6,309 bases of DNA from NCBI GenBank assembly GCA_025934595.1, contig JAICXU010000208.1:1-6309 (forward strand), in the 5' to 3' direction. Of the stretch, positions 1 to 5,793 are shown piece after piece (positions within the stretch are counted from its first letter, which is position 1; each line of letters starts with the position of its first letter). The stretch is from Polyangiaceae bacterium. Lineage in GTDB: Bacteria; Myxococcota_A; Polyangia; Polyangiales; Polyangiaceae. The notes beneath the pieces were generated by a model. That model ran no database searches and was not told the origin of the DNA. It was given only the letters and a program-made list of their open reading frames with translations. The position numbers and the translations under genes are program-made.

Positions 1-11
1 AGGAAAATGAG

Positions 12-28
12 GGGGCCGTTAAGGCCCC
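12..28 (-). terminator. Possible intrinsic terminator hairpin
   Basis: GGGGCC at 12-17 pairs perfectly with GGCCCC at 23-28 around a 5-base GTTAA loop. Read on the minus strand, the stem is followed by TCATTTTCCT, a short T-rich run that is imperfect for an intrinsic terminator. It lies about 48 bases beyond the stop of the basic-tail protein gene, downstream of a second hairpin. The stem is seen directly; the terminator role is inferred. Confidence 0.4.
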
Positions 29-39
29 GCCAGAGTGGA

Positions 40-66
40 AGGCCGAGCTCTCCATGAGCCCGGCCT
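40..66 (-). repeat. Inverted repeat (hairpin) just after stop codon
   Basis: AGGCCG (40-45) pairs with CGGCCT (61-66) and GCTC (47-50) pairs with GAGC (56-59), with one A46/C60 mismatch and a TCCAT loop. This gives a stem of about 11 bp that begins 9 bases after the stop of the minus-strand gene. No T-run follows on either strand, so alone it is more likely an mRNA 3'-end stabiliser or part of a two-hairpin termination region with the stem at 12-28. The base pairing is seen directly; the role is inferred. Confidence 0.45.
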
Positions 67-75
67 ATCGCAAGT

Positions 76-825
76 TCAGCGACCCGGCGGCTTCAGAGGC
101 AGCGTTGCAGTGCTCGGCGGCGCCGGCGGGATCTTCGCCTTGCTTTCACCAGCCATCGATTGATCCGTCGCCAGCTCGAGAGCCGAAAGCGCGTTGAACA
201 CGCGGTCCATGCCGTGCTCGAGCGCTGCTTCTTTCAGGAACGTCGTCACGACGCGCACGAGACGCAGCGCGGTCGTTTTTCCGAGATCGATCTCGCGCTC
301 GAGGAACGCTTCGAAGGTGCCGTAGCCCTTCGCTTCGTAGAGCTTGCGCGTTTGGATGTCCTTCAGGATGTTTCCGATGTCCCAGAACGTCTTATGGAGG
401 TTCTTACGGAAGCCTTTGATTTGGACGAGCGCGTTGTGAAGATCGCCGATTTTCGCCTTGATGTCGTCGGCGCCGACCGGCACGCGAATCGTCGCGCGCG
501 CGCTACCCGGAAGCGGCGGCTCGGCGGCACGAGCACGGGCCTCGGCCGCATGCTTGGCTGCATGACGTGCAGCCCACGGTGCAGCGCCGCGCAGGCCGAG
601 CTTGCGCTTCACGCCGGCATCCTTCGGCACGGCGCCGGGAGTCGATTTCGCAGGCAGCGGCGGCGGCGGCGACGGGCGGTTGTCTTTACCGCTCTTCGGA
701 AGCGCCTTGGCCGACTTCGGGGCCGGCTTCGCAGACACCTTTTTCGGCGGAGCCCCCTTTTTAGCGGGTTTCTTCGCCGGCGCTGCGCTTTTGGTCTTCG
801 GTTTCGCCTTCTTCGGGGTCGCCAT
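76..825 (-). CDS. Histone-H1-like basic-tail protein with helical HTH-like domain
   Basis: Protein of 249 residues with no family name I can assign. Residues 1-80 are Lys/Ala/Pro-rich (repeats of the AKPK and AKKPAKK type), like the unstructured tails of histone H1 and the histone-like proteins of high-GC bacteria. A run of prolines lies near 53-57, and residues 81-105 are Ala/Arg/His-rich. Residues about 117-222 look globular and alpha-helical. The stretch around 163-192 (LYEAKGYGTFEAFLEREI, then LGKTTALRLVRVV) resembles a helix-turn-helix in which a 'gets-to-the-stage' helix is followed by a recognition-like helix. A Pro-rich tail ends the protein. The frame opens at TTG 831, but ATG 825 (MATPKK) is the likelier start. 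Neither has a convincing Shine-Dalgarno sequence. A role in nucleoid organisation or transcription is inferred from composition. It is transcribed away from the homoserine kinase gene and probably alone. Confidence 0.8.
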   Translation of the reverse strand: MATPKKAKPKTKSAAPAKKPAKKGAPPKKVSAKPAPKSAKALPKSGKDNRPSPPPPLPAKSTPGAVPKDAGVKRKLGLRGAAPWAARHAAKHAAEARARAAEPPLPGSARATIRVPVGADDIKAKIGDLHNALVQIKGFRKNLHKTFWDIGNILKDIQTRKLYEAKGYGTFEAFLEREIDLGKTTALRLVRVVTTFLKEAALEHGMDRVFNALSALELATDQSMAGESKAKIPPAPPSTATLPLKPPGR

Positions 826-935
826 TATCAAGGATTTCGGGTACGCCGGGAGACTTGGATGTTCCCGCGGTTTTCGCCCATTAGCATCAGCGCGCGCTCG
901 GCGTCCAGCCGACTTTTCTAGCGAGCGACCGATCG
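826..935. promoter_or_regulatory. Divergent intergenic region with presumed promoters
   Basis: This 110-bp spacer lies between two divergently transcribed genes, the basic-tail protein (minus) and homoserine kinase (plus), so it should hold both promoters. I found no convincing -35/-10 pair. The best plus-strand candidate is TTGGAT (855-860) with CATTAG (879-884), 18 bases apart, which is a poor match. The region is inferred to be regulatory from gene orientation only. Confidence 0.4.
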
Positions 936-1922
936 ATGGCGATTCTCACCCCCGCCGGTAGCTCCGAAATAGCTATTTTTCTAGGGGATTATGACGTCGG
1001 AACGCTGACTCGAGCGACGCCTTTGGAAGCAGGCAGCGTCAACTCGAACTTCCGGCTCGAGGTCGGCGCGGGACGATTTTTTCTTCGCCTCTACGAAGAG
1101 CAGGATTTCGAGGGTGCGCGGCGTGACGCGGACACCGCGGCCGAGCTCGCGAAGGCGGGTGTGCCGACTCCCGCGCCGGTGCCACGGCGGAGCGAAGGAC
1201 CGCATGGAGCCCTGCTCGGCGAGCTTGCGGGAAAGCCTGCGCTCCTCTTGCCGTGGTGCGAAGGCGACATCGTTTGTCAAAAGCGAGTCACGCGCACGCA
1301 TGCGCGCGCGGTCGGAGCGGCGCTCGCCTCGATGCATCGTTCGGGCTCGTCGCTCGCATCACGATACGGCGCCGGAAGATTTGCGTACGCAGATCTGGAA
1401 AAACGAATCGATCGGATCGAGAACGCGACCGAGCCTTCTCTCGCGAAGCTCGCACCGAAGCTGCGCGCGAAGCTCGCGGACGCGCACGCATCTCGCGATC
1501 CGAATCTGCCTCGCGGTCTGTCGCACGGAGATCTCTTTCGCGACAACGTGCTGTTCCGAACGAAGGAGAAAACGCCGTTCGTCGCCGCGCTCCTGGATTT
1601 CGAGAGCGCGCACGAAGGACCGCTCGTCTACGATCTCATGGTCACGGTGCTCGCATGGTGCGTGGGTGACACGCTCGACATCGGCCTCGCGCGTGCTCTC
1701 GTGGGCGGCTACGAGTCGGTGCGCAAGCTCGAGGCGATCGAGAAAGCGAGCGCGTCTGCCGAAGCGCGATTTGCGGCGATGCGATTTTGGATCACGCGCA
1801 TCACCGACTACGCGATGCGGCTCGGCATCGGCAAAGGCCGCGACCCGAAGCGATTCGAGATGCGGCTCGAAGCGATCGAGAGCATGGGACCTTCGCGGTT
1901 CGAGAAGCAGCTCTTCGTCTGA
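936..1922 (+). CDS. thrB: Homoserine kinase, type II (APH/choline kinase fold)
   Basis: Predicted cytosolic kinase of 328 residues that would phosphorylate the hydroxyl of L-homoserine with ATP, the branch step from aspartate towards threonine. The N-terminus matches the family pattern: MAILTP, a YDVG motif at 19-22, GSVNSNF at 33-39 and FFLRLYE at 48-54. The kinase signature HGDLFRDN is at 197-204, giving catalytic D199 and metal ligand N204. The second metal-binding Asp is in DFE at 221-223, followed by the VYDL...LAWC stretch (231-242). RFWITRI at 283-289 is also typical of type II homoserine kinases, as opposed to the GHMP-fold ThrB of Escherichia coli. Length is normal for the family (about 315-330). 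ATG 936 is chosen because it gives the conserved N-terminus; no Shine-Dalgarno sequence is evident. No other threonine gene is adjacent. Another APH-family small-molecule kinase is the alternative. Confidence 0.85.
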   Translation: MAILTPAGSSEIAIFLGDYDVGTLTRATPLEAGSVNSNFRLEVGAGRFFLRLYEEQDFEGARRDADTAAELAKAGVPTPAPVPRRSEGPHGALLGELAGKPALLLPWCEGDIVCQKRVTRTHARAVGAALASMHRSGSSLASRYGAGRFAYADLEKRIDRIENATEPSLAKLAPKLRAKLADAHASRDPNLPRGLSHGDLFRDNVLFRTKEKTPFVAALLDFESAHEGPLVYDLMVTVLAWCVGDTLDIGLARALVGGYESVRKLEAIEKASASAEARFAAMRFWITRITDYAMRLGIGKGRDPKRFEMRLEAIESMGPSRFEKQLFV

Positions 1923-1941
1923 GCGAATTCGCTAGTTCAGA
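1918..1941. repeat. Inverted repeat spanning the convergent stop codons
   Basis: AGCGAATTCGCT at 1922-1933 is a perfect 12-base palindrome. It is flanked by TCTGA (1918-1922) and TCAGA (1937-1941), which also pair if a 4-base bulge is allowed on the right arm. The element covers the TGA of thrB (1920-1922) and the TAG of the dynamin gene (1932-1934), which are only 9 bp apart. There is no T-run, so a weak bidirectional termination or 3'-end element is possible but not shown. Confidence 0.35.
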
Positions 1942-3752
1942 TCTTGCGCGGACACGAGCGTCTTCGCGGGATCGGCGGCGATCGGTTTCCACAGCTCCTT
2001 GCGAAGATCTTCGATCCGCGTTTCCGCGGCTTCGAGCTGCTTCGCTTGGGCCGCGAGCTCCTCGGCCGTCTTCGCGGCGTCTTGCTCGCCGGTCGCGCGC
2101 GCGTCTTGGGTGGCGCGCAAAACCTCGAGGACCTCGCGGTGCAATTCTTCGCCAGCCGTGACGACCCACGCATCGAGCTTCTGCGCGAAATCGTCGACCA
2201 TTTCGCTTATTTTCGGCCCGATTTTCGCTCCCGCGGTGCGGAGGACCTCGGGCGCGAGCTCGAGCACGCGTTTTCGATACTCACCTTCCACGCGATCTTT
2301 CACGAGGAGCGCGAGCACGGGTGCGGCGAGCGCGAGAAGTCCTCCGACGAGCGCATTCGCGAACATGACGCCGAGGCCGATCGAAAAAAGCGCGAAGATG
2401 CCGAGGTCGTATTTGAAGCGATCGATCTCGACGTCGAGGCTCTTCACGTCCGTCGCGCCGAGCGCTTGCGCGACGCTCTTCGCACGAACGTGCGCGTCTT
2501 CACGAACGAGCGCGACGGTTTTTTCGGTGAGCGTCTCGAGCTGCGCGGCGATCTCTTTCGACTCCGCTTCCGCCCATTTCTTGAACGTGTCTTCGAGAAA
2601 CGAGGGCAAGTACTGTTTGAGGTCTTCACCCTTCGCGGACTCGACGACGTTCGGCAAGCGCTTGATGAGCTCGTCGATGAAGCGCTCGAGATCTTTGTTC
2701 GCGCCGACCTTGATGCCTTGCACCTCCTCGCGGATCTTGCTGCGGCGCTCTTCGATGGTGGTGGCCTGGCCTTCGAGATCGGACGTGAGCGCGGCGATGC
2801 GGCGCTCGAGCTCCTCGCCTTTCATCGCGACGGCGCGTGAGCGAGCATCGAGACCCTTTTGCAAAAGCGACGCGACCGCGAGACCTTCGCCGAGCGCGTT
2901 GTCGAGCAAGATGCGACCGCGCTCTTCCGCGAGAAATTTCGTGAGGTACGCGACGAGCTCGACGAGCCCACTTTCGGCTTTTTTTCCCGCCAACTCTGCT
3001 TCCGCGCTGATCGCGAAGAGCACCGGATTTTGGACGAGCTTTCCGAGCTGGTCTTTCGCGTACGCGTACGCTTCTTTTTTCTCTTCGGGGCTCAGGATGT
3101 CCCATTTCGTGACGACGAAAATGATCTTGTCGCGCGACGCCTTGAGGAGCTTGTCATTCAAAAAGACGCGCTCGCTCTCTTTCAAGATCTGTCCTGCGTC
3201 GAGCAAGAAGAGGACGGCGTCGGCGCGCGGAATGTAGCTGTACGTGATGTCGGCGCGCTGCAAGGAGAGATCGTTCACGCCTGGCGTGTCGACGAGCAAG
3301 ATGCGCTCCTTGAGAAGCGGCGCGGGATATCCCACTTCGAGAAAATCGATCGAGTCCGTTCCCTTGTCGCCGCCGACGACGAAGCGTTTCACGTCGTCGA
3401 ATGCCACGGGCTCGCGTTTGCCGGACGCGTAGACGACGGTGGCCTCGGGCTTGTCGGAATATTTCAGGTGATGGATCGTCGCGGTGGTGGGCGTGACGCC
3501 GACGGGCAAGACTTGCTTGCCGAGGAGCGCATTCACGAACGAAGACTTCCCGTGATTGAACTCGCCGACGACGACGAGGTGAAATCGATCCTCCTCGAGC
3601 TTCTTCACGAGGTCGCGCGCGATCCGCTCTCGGAGCGATTTTGCCCCTATTTTCTCGGCAAAATCGCCCAATTCTTGGAGCGACACGGTGACGTCGAGCT
3701 TCTTCTCGCGAAAGGTGTCGAGCGCATGGGCGTTGTCGGGACGATCGCTCAT
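1932..3752 (-). CDS. Bacterial dynamin-like GTPase
   Basis: Large GTPase of 606 residues, predicted to bind and remodel or fuse membranes. After an N-terminal helical stretch, the G domain (about 55-280) carries all the expected motifs. P-loop GEFNHGKSS is at 63-71, the switch I threonines lie in VTPTTA (86-91), DTPG is at 155-158 and TKWD is at 215-218. A probable G5 is the ISAEA segment at 248-252. A long helical stalk follows (about 285-445). A hydrophobic segment at 449-484 (ending LAAPVLALLV) matches the position of the membrane-inserting paddle of bacterial dynamins, and could instead be two short membrane helices. The C-terminus (about 555-590) is coiled-coil-like. The start is ATG 3752, whose A is the last base of the upstream peptidase stop, with AAGGGAG 7 bases before it. 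The same frame stays open upstream to 5453, but that part is a shadow of other genes. The dynamin family call is firm; the cellular role is unknown. Confidence 0.9.
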   Translation of the reverse strand: MSDRPDNAHALDTFREKKLDVTVSLQELGDFAEKIGAKSLRERIARDLVKKLEEDRFHLVVVGEFNHGKSSFVNALLGKQVLPVGVTPTTATIHHLKYSDKPEATVVYASGKREPVAFDDVKRFVVGGDKGTDSIDFLEVGYPAPLLKERILLVDTPGVNDLSLQRADITYSYIPRADAVLFLLDAGQILKESERVFLNDKLLKASRDKIIFVVTKWDILSPEEKKEAYAYAKDQLGKLVQNPVLFAISAEAELAGKKAESGLVELVAYLTKFLAEERGRILLDNALGEGLAVASLLQKGLDARSRAVAMKGEELERRIAALTSDLEGQATTIEERRSKIREEVQGIKVGANKDLERFIDELIKRLPNVVESAKGEDLKQYLPSFLEDTFKKWAEAESKEIAAQLETLTEKTVALVREDAHVRAKSVAQALGATDVKSLDVEIDRFKYDLGIFALFSIGLGVMFANALVGGLLALAAPVLALLVKDRVEGEYRKRVLELAPEVLRTAGAKIGPKISEMVDDFAQKLDAWVVTAGEELHREVLEVLRATQDARATGEQDAAKTAEELAAQAKQLEAAETRIEDLRKELWKPIAADPAKTLVSAQDLN

Positions 3753-4648
3753 CACGCGTCTCCCTTGAGGAGCGCGAGCACTCTGTCGTCGACTTCTTTC
3801 ATCGTGATGCCTCCCGGCCCGACGCCTGCTGCTTTTCGATAGAGCTCGCTCTCCGCGAACGCGCGCATCGCGAGCACGCGCTTCGGAAGCCAAGGATGCG
3901 TGGCGAACACTTCCATGTACTTGCCCATTCCATCTTTGCCTTCTTGGTACTGATCGAGGAAGGCCTCGATGTTGAAGTCGTCGTAGAGACGCTGGCTGCC
4001 GAGCGCGAGCTTCGTGAGCGCGCGCGCCGCGGTGACGTCGCTCTTGCCGCAGAGCATGCCGGCCCTGTCGCACGTGATCTCGGCGCGGCGCGACCACGCA
4101 CGGAGCGCGATGAGCGCGGGCTCCACGGCCCAGCGCACGAAGACGCCCGCCATGCGCGTCAGATAATGGAGCGCCGTGAGATAGACGACGTGCGAGTTGT
4201 GGATGTGCCCGCACTCGTGCCCGATGACGGTGAGGAGCTCTTCGTCGGTGAAGTGATCGACGAGCGCAGAATGCACCATGATGAACGAGTCGTCGTCGGT
4301 GCCGTACGTCGCGGCGTTCAGCGTCGGATTGTTCACGATGTAGACGGCGGGCATCGCGATATCGAGCGTCTTCGCGCACTCTTTCACGATGGCGTGGAAC
4401 TTCGGAAATTGTTTGTCCGAGACCTTCACCGAATGACCGAGCAGCTCGTGCTTCCACACTTGCTTGAACATGCGGACCGAGCTGCGAACGACGAGCTCGA
4501 CGGGCCTCACCTTTTCGAACGCCGCGCGCGTTTGCTTGTCGGAAATGTAGGCGTACTCGTGCCCGTACTCGGCGAGGGCACCGTTCGCGCGCTCGCTGCG
4601 CCTCTTGGTGACGAAGGCGTCGAAGTCGAGCTCGTTGAGAGTGGCCAT
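3752..4648 (-). CDS. M48-family zinc metallopeptidase
   Basis: Predicted zinc endopeptidase of 298 residues from ATG 4648. The HEXXH zinc motif is HECGH at 144-148. The third ligand is probably E190 in the downstream RRAEITCDRAG segment, where D194 is also typical of M48. THPWLPKR at 250-257 matches the conserved HPxxxxR region near the C-terminus. There is no signal peptide and there are no N-terminal membrane helices, so this is not HtpX-like. A moderately hydrophobic stretch at about 157-184 could sit against or in the membrane. An alternative GTG start at 4705 adds 19 residues and has AAAGGA (4714-4719) 8 bases upstream. ATG 4648 has no clear Shine-Dalgarno, but the protein's conserved-looking part starts there and the codons after it are strongly GC-ending. 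The gene is downstream of the PEGA-like gene and overlaps the dynamin gene by one base. Its substrate is unknown; the dynamin or a membrane protein is a reasonable guess. Confidence 0.88.
   Translation of the reverse strand: MATLNELDFDAFVTKRRSERANGALAEYGHEYAYISDKQTRAAFEKVRPVELVVRSSVRMFKQVWKHELLGHSVKVSDKQFPKFHAIVKECAKTLDIAMPAVYIVNNPTLNAATYGTDDDSFIMVHSALVDHFTDEELLTVIGHECGHIHNSHVVYLTALHYLTRMAGVFVRWAVEPALIALRAWSRRAEITCDRAGMLCGKSDVTAARALTKLALGSQRLYDDFNIEAFLDQYQEGKDGMGKYMEVFATHPWLPKRVLAMRAFAESELYRKAAGVGPGGITMKEVDDRVLALLKGDA
3760..3766 (-). promoter_or_regulatory. Shine-Dalgarno of the dynamin gene, inside the peptidase gene
   Basis: On the minus strand this reads AAGGGAG, followed by 7 bases and then the ATG at 3752. 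It lies within the last codons of the M48 peptidase gene. Together with the TGATG stop/start overlap, it fixes the dynamin start and points to coupled translation of the two genes. Confidence 0.75.
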
Positions 4649-4713
4649 GGGTAGAGCGTAAGCGCGATAAATACGCCCCGCAATCCAGGGTACGGCTGAA
4701 CCCACCGTGAAGT

Positions 4714-4719
4714 TCCTTT
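4714..4719 (-). promoter_or_regulatory. Shine-Dalgarno-like AAAGGA for the alternative peptidase start
   Basis: AAAGGA on the minus strand overlaps the TAA stop of the PEGA-like gene and stands 8 bases before GTG 4705. It is the best ribosome-binding sequence near the peptidase 5' end and favours the longer N-terminus. The 19 extra codons end in G or C in only about 8 of 18 cases, against nearly all codons after ATG 4648. However, the start of thrB shows a similarly relaxed codon choice, so the conflict is unresolved. Confidence 0.4.
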
Positions 4720-5758
4720 AAGGAGACGCGCCTTCGCCCGCCGTTTTCACTCCGCCGCCGACGAATTTCGTTTCGTGCGGCGCAGGCTCGAACGCTCCCG
4801 TGGCCACGAGCGCGATGCTGGTGGCGGCGATCACGGCGACGACGCTGACGGCGGTGACGCCGATCCAGAACGGCGTTTTGCTTTCGTGCTTGCGCGGAGG
4901 AAGAATGGGACCGAGCGGACCGTTGTGGGTTTGCCACGTGACGAACGGTCCGCACGCGTTCCGCTCGCAGACGGCCACGCGCACGGACGACGGTCCGACG
5001 GGAACAGCGGCGATCCATCTCTCGCACGTGACGCCGCGCGCATCGACGCCGCTCCGATCGCCGCTCGCGTGCGCGAGATCCGCCATCGTGCATGCCGCTG
5101 AACCGAACGAAGGAACGACGACAGTGACACCCGACGAGATCGAAACCCAGTCGGCCCACACGACGCGACCGTCGCGCTCGGCGACGACGGCGTGCTCGCC
5201 GGGTGCGAATTTTCCGGGGCCCGGCGCGATCGCGACGCCATCGACGTAAACGTGAAAATTCGGATCGACGACGAACTGGAACGCGGCGGTGATCTCCGCG
5301 GGTCGCGGCGCGGCGGTCTCGCCGATACCCGGCGCGCGTCCGCCGTCGAGCGCCGCCGCTGTCTGCCAAGCGCGCGCGGCTCGTTCCGGATCGACAGGGT
5401 CGATGCGCATCCATCGCGCCGCCCATCCTCGTTCGATCTCGGCCAAGAGCCATGCCGCGTGCGGGAGCTCCGGATGCGCGCGTGCGATCGACCGTGCCCG
5501 CGAGAGCGCGTGCTCCGCCGCATCTGCATCCAGACGCGTGAGCGCATCACGCGCGTTCGCGAGCTCCTTTTCGATCTCGTCGCCTCGCGTGAGATCGATC
5601 TCGATCGACGATGAGGCATCGGTGCGAGGCATCGTGACCACAAGGCCACGCGCCTCAGCCCACGCCTGAATGGCGCGGCGCGATGCATCGCTCGGAGCCT
5701 CGGCCGACGCGTGCGCGGAGCTTTCTGCTGGAAACCACGTCACCGCGATGGCATCCAT
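4718..5758 (-). CDS. PEGA-like domain protein with C-terminal membrane anchor
   Basis: Protein of 346 residues from ATG 5758; GTG 5767 would add three residues. Residues about 55-145 are helical and repeat-like, including ARDALTRLDADAAEHAL and HPELPHAAWLLAEIERGW, and look like a TPR-type helical region. Residues about 158-205 form a beta-rich PEGA-like domain: VDPNFHVYVDG, then FAPGEHAVVAERDG. Residues 206-290 are a further beta-rich region with four cysteines (223, 245, 264, 269). One membrane helix lies at about 296-319, before a 27-residue tail. No N-terminal signal peptide is present, and the frame is closed by a stop at 5801-5803, so none can be gained upstream. A tail-anchor-like topology is therefore likely, although the cysteines would suit an extracytoplasmic fold. 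It is the first gene of the probable operon with the peptidase and dynamin. PEGA domains are linked to surface or polysaccharide contact in other proteins; the function here is unknown. Confidence 0.75.
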   Translation of the reverse strand: MDAIAVTWFPAESSAHASAEAPSDASRRAIQAWAEARGLVVTMPRTDASSSIEIDLTRGDEIEKELANARDALTRLDADAAEHALSRARSIARAHPELPHAAWLLAEIERGWAARWMRIDPVDPERAARAWQTAAALDGGRAPGIGETAAPRPAEITAAFQFVVDPNFHVYVDGVAIAPGPGKFAPGEHAVVAERDGRVVWADWVSISSGVTVVVPSFGSAACTMADLAHASGDRSGVDARGVTCERWIAAVPVGPSSVRVAVCERNACGPFVTWQTHNGPLGPILPPRKHESKTPFWIGVTAVSVVAVIAATSIALVATGAFEPAPHETKFVGGGVKTAGEGASP

Positions 5759-5793
5759 TAGCAGCACCGGTCTGGTAGGATGCGACGGTCCAC
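5759..5793. promoter_or_regulatory. Very short divergent spacer between operon and GTPase gene
   Basis: Only 35 bp separate ATG 5758 (minus) from GTG 5794 (plus). That is too little for two ordinary back-to-back promoters, so at least one probably lies inside the opposite coding region. AGGA at 5777-5780 is 13 bases from the GTG, which is far for a Shine-Dalgarno; GACGG at 5784-5788 is closer but weak. No -35/-10 pair is evident. Confidence 0.4.

Noticed and set aside
655..672. GGC-repeat tract as a variable microsatellite
   Set aside because: It simply encodes a short proline run in the basic-tail protein and the repeat is too short and interrupted to call.
855..884. TTGGAT/CATTAG as a sigma-70 promoter for thrB
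   Set aside because: Spacing is acceptable at 18 bases but the -10 matches only 3 of 6 consensus bases, so it is not reported as a promoter.
160..961. Plus-strand open frames opposite the basic-tail protein gene
   Set aside because: Arg-rich or Gly/Phe-rich translations with no domain; they arise from the repetitive Lys/Ala/Pro codons on the minus strand.
1114..1935. 273-residue plus-strand frame overlapping homoserine kinase
   Set aside because: Arg/Ser-rich translation out of frame with a gene that has clear kinase motifs.
1944..4654. Long plus-strand open frames opposite the dynamin and peptidase genes
   Set aside because: They mirror the codon pattern of the real minus-strand genes, have no recognisable motifs and are typical antisense shadows in GC-rich DNA.
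4688..4703. GGGT/ACCC hairpin between the PEGA-like and peptidase genes
   Set aside because: A 4-bp stem with an 8-base loop is expected by chance.
3753..5453. Upstream extension of the dynamin frame, giving an apparent protein of over 1100 residues
   Set aside because: The extension is Arg-rich low-complexity sequence overlapping the M48 and PEGA-like genes in another frame. A proper Shine-Dalgarno and start at 3752 mark the real dynamin N-terminus.
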